Under the pieces are notes generated by a model. The model saw nothing but the letters and a program-made list of their open reading frames with translations. It had not been told where the DNA came from and did not search any database. The position numbers were made by a program, and so were the translations under genes. From Bog-473 sp036502025 (lineage in GTDB: Bacteria > Actinomycetota > Acidimicrobiia > Acidimicrobiales > RAAP-2): 64,000 nucleotides of DNA. The DNA lies in contig DASXZJ010000120.1 of the NCBI GenBank assembly GCA_036502025.1, forward strand, positions 4,260 to 68,259, in the 5' to 3' direction. This document shows positions 25,328 to 33,762 of this stretch, in pieces; within the stretch, counting starts at the first letter, position 1, and the number at the start of each line of letters is the position of its first letter.

Positions 25328-26238
25328 GGGTTGCCGTCACCGGATCGCACGGCCTCATCGGCTCTGCGCTGGTGGCCAAGCTCCGGTCCGAGGGGGCCGA
25401 GGTCGTCCCCCTGGTGCGCGGGCGGGCCGGATCCGGTGAGCTGAGCTGGAACCCGGTGGCCGGCACCGTGGACGCCGATGGCCTGGCCGGGGTCACGGCT
25501 GTGGTGCATCTGGCCGGGGTGGGGGTCGGGGACCACCGCTGGTCGACGTCGCACAAGGAGGCGGTCCGCTCCAGCCGCATCGACGGCACGGCGACGCTGG
25601 CCCGGGTTCTCTCGACCATGGCGACACCTCCGGCCGTATGGCTCAGCGGGTCGGCCGTCGGGTACTACGGCGGCCGGGGCGACGAGAATCTCACGGAGAC
25701 CTCCGGGTTGGGGACGGGATTCCTGGCCGATGTCTGCGCCCGTTGGGAGGAGGCCACCGCTCCGGCGCAGCAAGCTGGCCTTCGCGTGGTGCATCTCCGT
25801 AGCGGGGTGGTGCTGAGTGCGGCCGGTGGAGCGCTGAAGAAGCAACTCCCGCTCTTCCGGCTCGGTCTCGGCGCCCGTCTCGGCTCGGGCCGTCAGCAGC
25901 TCAGCTGGATTTCCCGACGCGACCTCCTCTCGGCGGTCGCCTTCCTGATCGGGCACGACGAACTCTCAGGTGCTGTCAACTTGACCAGCCCGGAGCCCGT
26001 CACCAACGCCGAGTTCACCGTGGCCCTGGGCCGGGCCCTCCACCGACCGGCCAAGCTGCGCGTGCCGGCCGCCGCGCTCCGGCTGGCCATGGGGCGACAG
26101 ATGACCGAGGAAATGCTGCTCGTCTCGCAGCGGGCGTTCCCGCAGCGGCTGGTCGACGCCGGATTCACCTTCGCCGATCCCACCCTGCCCGAGGCGTTGC
26201 GGACCGCCCTGGCCGACCGCGACCTTCACCACGCCTGA
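25324..26238 (+). CDS. TIGR01777-type NAD-dependent epimerase/dehydratase
   Basis: A 304-residue atypical SDR of the YfcH/SDR39U1 type. The cofactor motif is VTGSHGLIGSALV, then HLAGVGVGDHRWS, WLSGSAVGYYGGRGDE (catalytic Tyr region), the LRSGVVLS segment and a C-terminal DUF1731-like tail (LRVPAAALRLAMGRQMTEEMLL). It overlaps the preceding gene by 4 bp. The physiological role of this family is mostly unknown. Confidence 0.9.
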   Translation: MRVAVTGSHGLIGSALVAKLRSEGAEVVPLVRGRAGSGELSWNPVAGTVDADGLAGVTAVVHLAGVGVGDHRWSTSHKEAVRSSRIDGTATLARVLSTMATPPAVWLSGSAVGYYGGRGDENLTETSGLGTGFLADVCARWEEATAPAQQAGLRVVHLRSGVVLSAAGGALKKQLPLFRLGLGARLGSGRQQLSWISRRDLLSAVAFLIGHDELSGAVNLTSPEPVTNAEFTVALGRALHRPAKLRVPAAALRLAMGRQMTEEMLLVSQRAFPQRLVDAGFTFADPTLPEALRTALADRDLHHA

Positions 26239-26245
26239 CCTCCCG

Positions 26246-27166
26246 GTGCGCCCGTTTCGCTTCGGATTGCAAGTGATGGAGCGCTCGGCCGACGAGCTGC
26301 GGTCACAGGCTCGGGCCGCCGAAGCCGCCGGCTTCGACGTGCTCCACTCGTGGGACCACATGGGGGATGGCTGGTCACCCCTGCTGCCGCTGCTGGCCGT
26401 CGCCGACGTCACCACGACCATGCGTATTTGCCCGCTGGTCCTCAACAACGACTTTCACCACCCCGTCCACCTGGCCCAGGACCTGGCCAGCCTGGATCAT
26501 CTCAGCGGAGGTCGCCTGGAGGTCGGGATAGGAGCCGGGCACTCCTTCACCGAGTACGCCGCCATCGGGCGGCCCTTCGCCCCATCCGCCGTCCGTAAGG
26601 CACGCCTCGCCGAATCCGTTGAGATCCTCCGCCGGCTCCTCGACGGTGAGACGGTGACCCATGACGGCGACCACTACAGCCTCAATGGTGTTCGCACCTT
26701 GCGCTCGCGTCAGGACCACGTGCCCATCCTCGTCGGCGTCAACGGCAGGAGGGCCCTGGCCCACGCCGCCCGCCACGCCGACATCATCGGTCTCACCATG
26801 CTCGGGCGAACCCTCGGAGATGGCCAGCACCACGAGACTCGCTGGGAGGCGGAGCGGCTCGATGCCACGATTGAGCACATCCGGCAGCAAGCGGGAGAGC
26901 GTTGGCGGGACTTGGAGCTCAATGTCCTGGTGCAGGCAGTCGTGAACACCGACGATCGCCGAACCGAGGCCCGCCGGCAGGCGGCGCGCCTTCCGGGTGG
27001 CCTCAGCGTTGAGGATGTGCTGGCCACACCGTTCCTGGCCCTGGGCACCCCCGACGACATCGCCGAGCATCTCGTCGCCTGTCGGGATCGCTGGGGCATC
27101 TCGTACTTCAGCGTCCGGGACCTGGCTGGTTTCACCCCGGTGATCGAGCGGCTTCGCGGCCTCTGA
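26246..27166 (+). CDS. LLM-class (luciferase-like) F420-dependent oxidoreductase
   Basis: A 306-residue TIM-barrel oxidoreductase of the bacterial-luciferase superfamily; actinobacterial members generally use coenzyme F420. Typical segments are AAEAAGFDVLHSWDH, LVLNNDFHHPVHLAQDLASLDHLS, GRLEVGIGAGHS and ILVGVNGRRALAHAARHADIIGL. GTG 26246 begins 7 bp after the previous stop, so it is probably the last gene of the VOC-BVMO operon. The substrate is unknown. Confidence 0.9.
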   Translation: MRPFRFGLQVMERSADELRSQARAAEAAGFDVLHSWDHMGDGWSPLLPLLAVADVTTTMRICPLVLNNDFHHPVHLAQDLASLDHLSGGRLEVGIGAGHSFTEYAAIGRPFAPSAVRKARLAESVEILRRLLDGETVTHDGDHYSLNGVRTLRSRQDHVPILVGVNGRRALAHAARHADIIGLTMLGRTLGDGQHHETRWEAERLDATIEHIRQQAGERWRDLELNVLVQAVVNTDDRRTEARRQAARLPGGLSVEDVLATPFLALGTPDDIAEHLVACRDRWGISYFSVRDLAGFTPVIERLRGL

Positions 27167-27184
27167 GGCGGACTACTCCCCGGC

Positions 27185-28657
27185 TCAGTTCCGGGCGGCC
27201 CGCCACCGGCGCTCGAATGGAAGGCGCCAGTTGCGGGGGGCGATGAGGTCGGCGATGCTCGCCGGCCCCCAGGTGCCCGGGGCATAGGGCTGCACCGGGG
27301 GCGGATCCTCCAGCAGCGGCGTGGACAGCTCCCAGAGCCGCTCGATGCCCTCGGCCGTGTTGAACAGGGTGTGGTCACCGACCATGACGTCGTGGATCAG
27401 CCGCTCGTAGGCCTCGAGGACATCGGCGTCCTGGCCCGTCTCGTGCAGGGCGAACTGCAGGCTGAGCTTCTCGAGCTTCATGCCCGGGCCGGGCTTCTTG
27501 CCGTAGAAGGAGAGGGACAGCTTCGACGAGTCCGCCAGGTCGAAGGTGAGGTGGTCCGGCCCCTGCGTGCCGACGCCCGAATCGTCGGGGAACATGCTCT
27601 TGGGCGGCTCGCGGAAGGCAATGGAGATAATGCGCTCACCGCCACCCAGTTGCTTCCCGGTGCGCAGGAAGAACGGGACCCCGGCCCAGCGCCAGTTGTC
27701 GATCTCGCACCGCAGGGCGATGAAGGTCTCGGTGTCCGAATCGGGGGCCACGCCGGGGATGTCGCGGTAGCCCTCGTACTGGCCGCGCACCACTTGCGTG
27801 ACGTCGAGCGGGCGCATGGAGCGGAAGACCTTGTTCTTCTCCTCGCTGATCGGCCCCCCGGCCAGCGCGGTCGGCGGCTCCATGGCCATGAAGGCCAGGA
27901 TCTGGAAGAGGTGGGTCACCACCATGTCCTTGAAGGCGCCGGTGGCCTCGTAGAACTTGACCCGGTCATCGACCGAGAGGGTCTCGGGCACGTCGATCTG
28001 CACATGGTCGATGTGGTCGCGGTTCCAGATGGGCTCAAACAGGCCGTTGGCGAAGCGGAAGGCCAGGATGTTCTGGGTCGCCTCCTTGCCCAGAAAGTGA
28101 TCGATGCGGAAGATCTGGTCCTCGTCGAAGATCTCATGCAGGGTGGCGTTCAGCTCCTTGGCGCTGGCCAGGTCGGTGCCGAACGGCTTCTCCATCACCA
28201 CCCGGGAGCGGTCGACCAGGTCGGCTTTCTGGATGAGGGCGATGACGTCGTCGTCGGCCGAGGGCGGGATGCTCAGGTAGTGCAGCCGCCGCACGTCGCC
28301 GCCGATGGCCTCCTCGGCCGCCCTGACCGCTTGGGCCAGACCGTCGGGTCCGGCCGAGAGCGACACGAAGCTCAGCCGCTGCTCGAACTGGGCCCACTGC
28401 AGCAGGGAGATCTTGCCGGTGGCGTACTGGTCGCAGGCGTGGCGGGCCAGGTGCCGGAAGTCCTCGTCGCTGAGCTCGCTGGTCGAGGTCCCGATAATCC
28501 GGTACTCCGGCATCATCCCGGACTGCGAGAGGTGGAGCAGCCCGGGGAGCAGCTTGCGGGCGGCCAGGTCACCGGTGGCGCCGAAGAGGATGATGACGTG
28601 GGGGAGCAGCTTGCCGGGCGCGGCCTCGTCCTTTTGGGGGCTGTCGTCGATCGGCAT
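27185..28657 (-). CDS. zwf: Glucose-6-phosphate 1-dehydrogenase
   Basis: A 490-residue enzyme that oxidises glucose 6-phosphate to 6-phosphogluconolactone with NADP, the entry to the oxidative pentose phosphate pathway. The cofactor motif FGATGDLAARKL (about 23-34), the substrate motif RIDHFLGKEATQN and the VMEKPFG and AFRFANG segments are classic. ATG 28657 lies 2 bp after the stop of the amidohydrolase gene, giving an apparent operon. No gnd, tal or pgl gene is adjacent, so this is an isolated copy. It may supply NADPH to the nearby oxygenases (inference). Confidence 0.96.
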   Translation of the reverse strand: MPIDDSPQKDEAAPGKLLPHVIILFGATGDLAARKLLPGLLHLSQSGMMPEYRIIGTSTSELSDEDFRHLARHACDQYATGKISLLQWAQFEQRLSFVSLSAGPDGLAQAVRAAEEAIGGDVRRLHYLSIPPSADDDVIALIQKADLVDRSRVVMEKPFGTDLASAKELNATLHEIFDEDQIFRIDHFLGKEATQNILAFRFANGLFEPIWNRDHIDHVQIDVPETLSVDDRVKFYEATGAFKDMVVTHLFQILAFMAMEPPTALAGGPISEEKNKVFRSMRPLDVTQVVRGQYEGYRDIPGVAPDSDTETFIALRCEIDNWRWAGVPFFLRTGKQLGGGERIISIAFREPPKSMFPDDSGVGTQGPDHLTFDLADSSKLSLSFYGKKPGPGMKLEKLSLQFALHETGQDADVLEAYERLIHDVMVGDHTLFNTAEGIERLWELSTPLLEDPPPVQPYAPGTWGPASIADLIAPRNWRLPFERRWRAARN

Positions 28658-28659
28658 GG

Positions 28660-29850
28660 TCAGCCGGCCCCCTGTCGCTCGTTGAGCTCTGACACGTTGC
28701 CCCCCATGATCCGGGCCACCGCGTCGGCGTCGAGCTTCTGTAGTTCGGTGACCCAGTCGGTCGGCTCGGGCAGGCCCTCGATGTGGGGCCAGTCCGACCC
28801 GAAGATCACCCGGTCGTCTCCCATGAGGTCCACGATCTCGTTGACATCGTCCTCCCAGAACGGGTTGATCCACACGTGGCGCCGGAAGGTGACCACGGGG
28901 TCCTCGCTGAAGTAGCCCGGCATCTTGCGGGCGGCCCCGGCCAACTTCTTGAACAGGGGCGCCAGGAACTCCGAGCCGTTCTCCACCGAAGCCACGCGCA
29001 GGTTCGGGAAGCGGTCGAACAGTTTCTCCAGGATGAGCGTGGCCAGGAAGTCGTGGGCCGCCCGCTCGATGGCGAACAGCTTGATGCTCGGGGTCATCCG
29101 CCCTCCCCCCTTGAAGGAGGTCGAGAACCCATCGGGCGCGTAGCCGTTGGAGGACAGCCCGGCGTCACCGGCGTGCACCACCACTGTGATCCCCGCCTCT
29201 TCGACCCGGGCCCAGAACGGGTCGAACATCTCGTGGGCGGGGGAGAAGGGCCCGTTCACCGTCGTCGGCGCGGCCGCCCGCATGACCACCGTGCGGGTGC
29301 CCTGGTCGAGCGCCCACTCCAGTTCCCGCACCGCCTCGTCGACGTCGGCCAGCGCGAGGTAGGGCGCCGCGAAGATCCGGTCCTGGTAGGCCATGCCCCA
29401 GTCCTCGGCCAGCCAGCGGTTGAAGGCGCGGTAGAGCAGGATCACCGCACCCGGATCGTGCTTCAAGGCCTCCTCGTAGAGCATGCCCAGGGTGGGGAAG
29501 AGCCAGACCTTCTCGAGCCCCTGGGCGTCCATGACGGCCAGGCGGGCATCCCGGTCCCGGTACTCGGGCCGGATTGGCTCGGGGGTGCCCATGAGCTCGT
29601 GGATGGGACGGCCGTTGGGATTGCCCCTGAAGTAGTCGACCAGCGAGCCGGCCGGCGAAATCGGGTTGAAGGTGGGATTGGTGACGGCCCGGCTGATCCG
29701 CCCCCCGAGGGCGTGGTACCGGCGCCCGCCCACGTCGACCCATTGGATGACCCGCGGGCCGTCGGCCGGGTCGAGGTGCCGGGTGAAGGCGTCAAGGGCC
29801 TCGTAGTAGTGGTTGTCGGCGTCGAAGACCGGCGTTGCGAGCGTGTGCAT
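28660..29850 (-). CDS. Amidohydrolase_2-family metal-dependent hydrolase
   Basis: A 396-residue TIM-barrel hydrolase of the amidohydrolase_2 (ACMSD-like) group. FDADNHYYE replaces the usual D-x-H-x-H start motif, a form common in actinobacterial members. VVHAGDAGL, SVENGSEFLAP and FGSDWPHIEG (metal-ligand Asp) mark the barrel. ATG 29850 has GGAAGG upstream. Members decarboxylate or hydrolyse aromatic acids and similar compounds; the substrate is unknown. It is followed immediately by zwf. Confidence 0.87.
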   Translation of the reverse strand: MHTLATPVFDADNHYYEALDAFTRHLDPADGPRVIQWVDVGGRRYHALGGRISRAVTNPTFNPISPAGSLVDYFRGNPNGRPIHELMGTPEPIRPEYRDRDARLAVMDAQGLEKVWLFPTLGMLYEEALKHDPGAVILLYRAFNRWLAEDWGMAYQDRIFAAPYLALADVDEAVRELEWALDQGTRTVVMRAAAPTTVNGPFSPAHEMFDPFWARVEEAGITVVVHAGDAGLSSNGYAPDGFSTSFKGGGRMTPSIKLFAIERAAHDFLATLILEKLFDRFPNLRVASVENGSEFLAPLFKKLAGAARKMPGYFSEDPVVTFRRHVWINPFWEDDVNEIVDLMGDDRVIFGSDWPHIEGLPEPTDWVTELQKLDADAVARIMGGNVSELNERQGAG

Positions 29851-29893
29851 GGGGTGCCTTCCAGAGCGGTGTGGCGCGGCCAACCCCCAAACT

Positions 29894-30604
29894 TTAGGTG
29901 CCGGTCGGGGGTCCCGCGGCCGTGTGCGTGACGCCTTGGGGATCAACGGCCCAGGAGGGCGCCTCGCCCCAGCGTTCCCCGTAGACCAGTTCGGGCAGGG
30001 GCCGCCGCCGCACCGGTCCGTGGCGGCCGGCCGGCCGCCCGAGAGTGATGGTGGCCGCGATCACCACGTCGTCGGGGATCGCCAGCAAGGAGCGCAGCCC
30101 GGTGTCGGAGAAGTAGTGCCAGATGGTCATGACCCCGCCGTAGCCCAGGGCCCGGGCGGCCAGGAGGAGGTTCTGGCAAGCGGGGTAGACCGACGCCCCC
30201 TCGGAGGTGTCGCTCGTCGTGCGGTAGCGCACGTAGCAGGCCAGCACGACGACGGGCACCGACTCGTAGTTGTCCACGTAGTCCTGCATGGTCCGGGCCA
30301 ACCGGGACTTGGGCGAGTCCAGCCGCGCCCCCGACCCCTTGTCGTAGCCGTCGTCCTCCCGCTTCTTGGCCCAGAACGTGCGGGCCGCCTCCCCGATCAG
30401 GTGCTTGGCCTGGGTCGCCACCTCGCCGGTGGAGAGCACCATGAAGCGGAACGGTTGCCGGTTGGACCCGCTCGGCGCCCGCGTGGCGGCGAACAGGATG
30501 TCGCGCAGTGCCTCGTCGGGAATGGCCTCCTCGGTGTAGCGGCGGATGGCGCGGGTGGTCAGCAGGCCCTGGTAGAGGCTGACCTGCTCTGCCTCATCGT
30601 CCAC
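29894..30604 (-). CDS. Nitroreductase-family FMN oxidoreductase
   Basis: A 236-residue FMN-dependent nitroreductase-like protein: TTRAIRRYTEEAIPDEALRDIL at the N-terminus, the FMN-phosphate segment RAPSGSNRQPFRFMVL, and ALGYGGVMTI in the dimer/FMN region. GTG 30604 is used; it overlaps the SDR stop by 11 bp and GGGGGAGG lies before it. It forms a two-gene unit with that SDR. The natural substrate could be an enone, quinone or nitro compound. Confidence 0.9.
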   Translation of the reverse strand: MDDEAEQVSLYQGLLTTRAIRRYTEEAIPDEALRDILFAATRAPSGSNRQPFRFMVLSTGEVATQAKHLIGEAARTFWAKKREDDGYDKGSGARLDSPKSRLARTMQDYVDNYESVPVVVLACYVRYRTTSDTSEGASVYPACQNLLLAARALGYGGVMTIWHYFSDTGLRSLLAIPDDVVIAATITLGRPAGRHGPVRRRPLPELVYGERWGEAPSWAVDPQGVTHTAAGPPTGT

Positions 30605-31370
30605 CCGGCATGCCTCCCCCGTCGACCTCGACCCGCTGACCGGTGACATAGCTCGAGAGCCCCGAAACCAGGAAGAGCACCACCCGCCCCACGTCCTCGG
30701 GCCGGCAGACGTGGCCGAAGGGGGCCACCGGGTCGAGGGACCCGATGTCCTCCACCCCGCCCGCCTTGACCAGGCGGCGCCCCATCTCCGAGACCACCAG
30801 GCCGGGCGCAACCACGTTGACGTGGATCCCGTGGTGCTGTACCTCCTTGGCCAGGGTGAAGGCCAGCGACTCGAGGGCCGACTTGGCTACGTTGTACGGC
30901 GCCCCCCCTCCGGCGTTGAACCGGGTCGCCACCGACGACACCATCACCACGTCACCCCGGGGCCGCTCGCGCATCAGGGGCACGAAGAGGTGGGCCAGAT
31001 GGAACGCCCCCATCACGTGGATGCCGAACAGCCGTTCCATCTCCTCGGGCTCGGTCTTGGCGATCGACCGGCCCCGGCTGGCGATGCCGGCGTTGGAGAC
31101 CAGGAGGTCGACCGGCCCGTGCGCCGCCACCACCTCGTCGCGGAGCCGCTGGCAGTCGTCGAAGGACTCGACGGCCGCGCGGTGCGCGCTGGCCGTGCCC
31201 CCACCCGCTTCGATGGCGGCCACCGCCTCCTGGGCCGCCGATTCGTCACGGTGGTAGACGATGGCCACGGTGGCGCCGGCGCGGCCGAGCTCCTCGCTGA
31301 TGCCGCGCCCGATGCCGCGCCCGCCGCCGCTGACCACGGCGACCCGCCCCGAGAGTTCACCTTGTGCCAT
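30594..31370 (-). CDS. Short-chain dehydrogenase/reductase (FabG-like)
   Basis: A 258-residue classical SDR. SGGGRGIGRGI is the cofactor loop, SNAGIASRG follows strand 4, MVSSVAT holds the catalytic Ser and YNVAKSA the Tyr and Lys. RVEVDGGGM is the usual C-terminus. ATG 31370 is chosen over an upstream in-frame start because the domain begins at once. Its 3' end overlaps the nitroreductase start. The substrate is unknown. Confidence 0.93.
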   Translation of the reverse strand: MAQGELSGRVAVVSGGGRGIGRGISEELGRAGATVAIVYHRDESAAQEAVAAIEAGGGTASAHRAAVESFDDCQRLRDEVVAAHGPVDLLVSNAGIASRGRSIAKTEPEEMERLFGIHVMGAFHLAHLFVPLMRERPRGDVVMVSSVATRFNAGGGAPYNVAKSALESLAFTLAKEVQHHGIHVNVVAPGLVVSEMGRRLVKAGGVEDIGSLDPVAPFGHVCRPEDVGRVVLFLVSGLSSYVTGQRVEVDGGGMPGGR

Positions 31371-31415
31371 GCGGGGTGACCCTACCAACCGGCCGGAGCG
31401 GCCGGCCGGGGCGCC

Positions 31416-32315
31416 TCAGGCGGCGCGGCGGTCGATGTCGAGGCCCATCCGGCGCACGGCGTTCTCCCCGAGGATCCCGCGGCGTTCCTCGTCGGACAGA
31501 TGGGGTAGGGCCATCAACTGGTCGATCGTGCGGTCCAGTTCGTACCAGGGGAAGTCGGTGCCGAAGAGCACCCGCTCGGCCCCCACGCCACTGATCAAAC
31601 GGCCCAGTTGGTCGGCCGTCGGCGCGCCGGGGGAGCCGGTCCAGGCGATGATCTCGCACAGGTCGAACGAAGTGGAGGGGTAGGCCGCGGCGAACGCCTC
31701 GACCTGGCGCCAACTGGCGCCACCAAGGTGGGCCAGCAGCAGGTGCAGCCGCGGGTGCCGCTCCATGACGGCGGCGAACGCGAACGGATCGGCCAACTGC
31801 GGCGAACCCCTGGTTCGGCCCGAGTGGGACAGCACCGTCAAGCCGAGATCCTCACAGAGGGTGTAGGTGGGCTCCATCCGTGGATCGTCGGGCCGGAAGC
31901 CCTGCAGTACCGGATGGATCTTGATGCCCTTGGCACCTCGCACGGCCTCCTGCGCCAGGTGCTCGGCGCCGACGCGGCCGCCCAGCACCGAAGGGTCGGC
32001 GGCGATCAGTGGCGTCAGGCGAGGCGACAGGGCGGCCGTGGCCGTCACCCGGTTGTTGTAGTCCCGCAACCGCTCGGGCAGTTCCCCCGCTCGCCTCCCG
32101 GCCTCCACGGCGGGGACGAACATGCCGAGGATCACCGAGTGGTCGCAAGCCTGCTCGGACATCGCGGTGACCAGGTCGTCCAAGGTGCCCCGGCGCTGGC
32201 CGTACTCGACGCCGTGGCGTTCGCCGTACTCCCAGATCTCATAGCCGTCGCGCAGAGGGTCGTCCGGCTCCTCGAAGACGTGGACGTGGACGTCGACCAC
32301 CAGCGGGTCGCTCAC
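31416..32315 (-). CDS. Amidohydrolase_2-family hydrolase
   Basis: A 299-residue TIM-barrel metal-dependent hydrolase. The N-terminal metal motif is VDVHVHVF (H-x-H). GAKGIKIHP, VLSHSGRTRG, LLLAHLGGASW and FGTDFPWYE (Asp ligand) are in the expected order for the amidohydrolase_2 group. GTG 32315 is the start. It is divergent from the allantoinase gene with 139 bp between them. It may act on cyclic amides or carboxylates; the substrate is unknown. Confidence 0.87.
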   Translation of the reverse strand: MSDPLVVDVHVHVFEEPDDPLRDGYEIWEYGERHGVEYGQRRGTLDDLVTAMSEQACDHSVILGMFVPAVEAGRRAGELPERLRDYNNRVTATAALSPRLTPLIAADPSVLGGRVGAEHLAQEAVRGAKGIKIHPVLQGFRPDDPRMEPTYTLCEDLGLTVLSHSGRTRGSPQLADPFAFAAVMERHPRLHLLLAHLGGASWRQVEAFAAAYPSTSFDLCEIIAWTGSPGAPTADQLGRLISGVGAERVLFGTDFPWYELDRTIDQLMALPHLSDEERRGILGENAVRRMGLDIDRRAA

Positions 32316-32454
32316 GTTCGGGTTCCGTCCTCACCGTCGGCCATGCCCGAGCCTCGCGCCGACAAGACGTCCCCCGCCGCCCTGCCGGGCCGAGTTCACA
32401 CAGCAATTACACGGCCGAGACCGGCCCGAAATCTGCTCCGCCGAGGATGGGGCG

Positions 32455-33762
32455 GTGACGGCCGATCTGGTGGTTCGTGGCGGTCTCGTCCCCCGTGCCG
32501 GGAGCAGTGCACCCGCCGATGTCGTGGTGGTGGACGGCGTGATCGCTGCCGTCACCACCGCCGGGGCAGGGGGCCGGTCCAGGCGAACGATCGACGCCAC
32601 CGGGCTCGTGGTCCTGGCTGGTGCCGTCGACGCCCACGTGCACTTCGATGAGCCGGGTCGCACCGAGTGGGAAGGCTGGGCGACCGGCAGTCTGGCGGCC
32701 GCGGCGGGCGGGGTGACCACGGTGGTCGACATGCCCATCGACTCGCATCCGCCCACCATCGACGCCGGGTCGGTCCGGGCCAAGGCCGAGTCCGCCCGTG
32801 CCTCGTCGCTGGTGGACTTCGCTTTCTGGGGCGGGCTGGTTCCCGGCAACGTCGACATCCTCGATCCGCTTCTTTCCTCCGGTGTGGTCGGGCTCAAGGC
32901 CTTCATGTGCGACAGCGGTTGGGCGGAGTTCCCCGCCTGCCCTCCCGACGTGCTGGCCCGGGGGATGCGCGCCGCGGCGCGGGCCGACGTGCCGGTGGCG
33001 GTGCACTGCGAGGATCCATCCCTGCTCGGTCCCGGCGACCGGGACCGCCCGCTGGCGGCCGAGGTGGCTGCGGTCGCCAGGGCCGGGGCGACGGCCGCGG
33101 CGCAGGGGGCCCGGCTCCACGTGGTCCACTGCTCCTCGGCCGATGCCGTCATCGAGGCGAAGCTCTGGCCGCGCGCCACGGTGGAGACGTGTCCTCACTA
33201 CCTGACGTTGACCGGTGGTGACGAGGCCCAGCTCGGGCCCGATGCCGTGTGCTCCCCGCCTTTGCGCGACGAGGACGCTCGGCTCCGCCTCTGGCAGGCG
33301 GTGCACTCGGGTCTGGTCGACACCATCGCTTCGGATCACTCACCTGGTCCGCCGGCCCACCAGGAGGGCCGGGCGCCTTTTCCCGGTATCTCTGGCGTGC
33401 AGACGACGCTCTCGCTTCTGCTCACGTCCGCCGAGTTGTCGCTTCGCGAGCTGAGCCGTCTGCGCACGTCGGCCGCCCGGCTGCTGGGTCTGCACCGCAA
33501 GGGTGTGCTCGCCCCCGGTTACGACGCCGACCTGGTCCTGGTCGACCTCGACTCGACGTGGGTCGTTGGTGGCGACACCTTGCGCACCCGTCAGGCGCGC
33601 TCGCCGTTCATGGGTCGGACCCTCCGGGGCGTGGTGGTCTCGACCCTGGTCCGGGGCAACGTTGTCTTCGAGTCGGGACGCCCGATGAGCGACCCTCAAG
33701 GAGCGTTCTTGCGGCCGGCAGCCACCGCGCCGGCCGCCGCCGCGATGGAGGCCGCGCCATGA
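32455..33762 (+). CDS. allB: Allantoinase / cyclic amidohydrolase (dihydroorotase family)
   Basis: A 435-residue cyclic amidase that in the family opens allantoin to allantoate. It has VDAHVHFDEPGRTEWEGW (metal His pair plus the EPGRTxWEG signature typical of allantoinase), AAAAGGVTTVVDMP, the carboxylated Lys in GLKAFMCDSG, HVVHCSSADA, and the Asp ligand in TIASDHSP. Starts at GTG 32455. Its stop overlaps the start of an M20 hydrolase by 4 bp, so the two steps are coupled. No uricase or ureidoglycolate genes are in the window. A related cyclic ureide or hydantoin is an alternative substrate. Confidence 0.85.
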   Translation: MTADLVVRGGLVPRAGSSAPADVVVVDGVIAAVTTAGAGGRSRRTIDATGLVVLAGAVDAHVHFDEPGRTEWEGWATGSLAAAAGGVTTVVDMPIDSHPPTIDAGSVRAKAESARASSLVDFAFWGGLVPGNVDILDPLLSSGVVGLKAFMCDSGWAEFPACPPDVLARGMRAAARADVPVAVHCEDPSLLGPGDRDRPLAAEVAAVARAGATAAAQGARLHVVHCSSADAVIEAKLWPRATVETCPHYLTLTGGDEAQLGPDAVCSPPLRDEDARLRLWQAVHSGLVDTIASDHSPGPPAHQEGRAPFPGISGVQTTLSLLLTSAELSLRELSRLRTSAARLLGLHRKGVLAPGYDADLVLVDLDSTWVVGGDTLRTRQARSPFMGRTLRGVVVSTLVRGNVVFESGRPMSDPQGAFLRPAATAPAAAAMEAAP

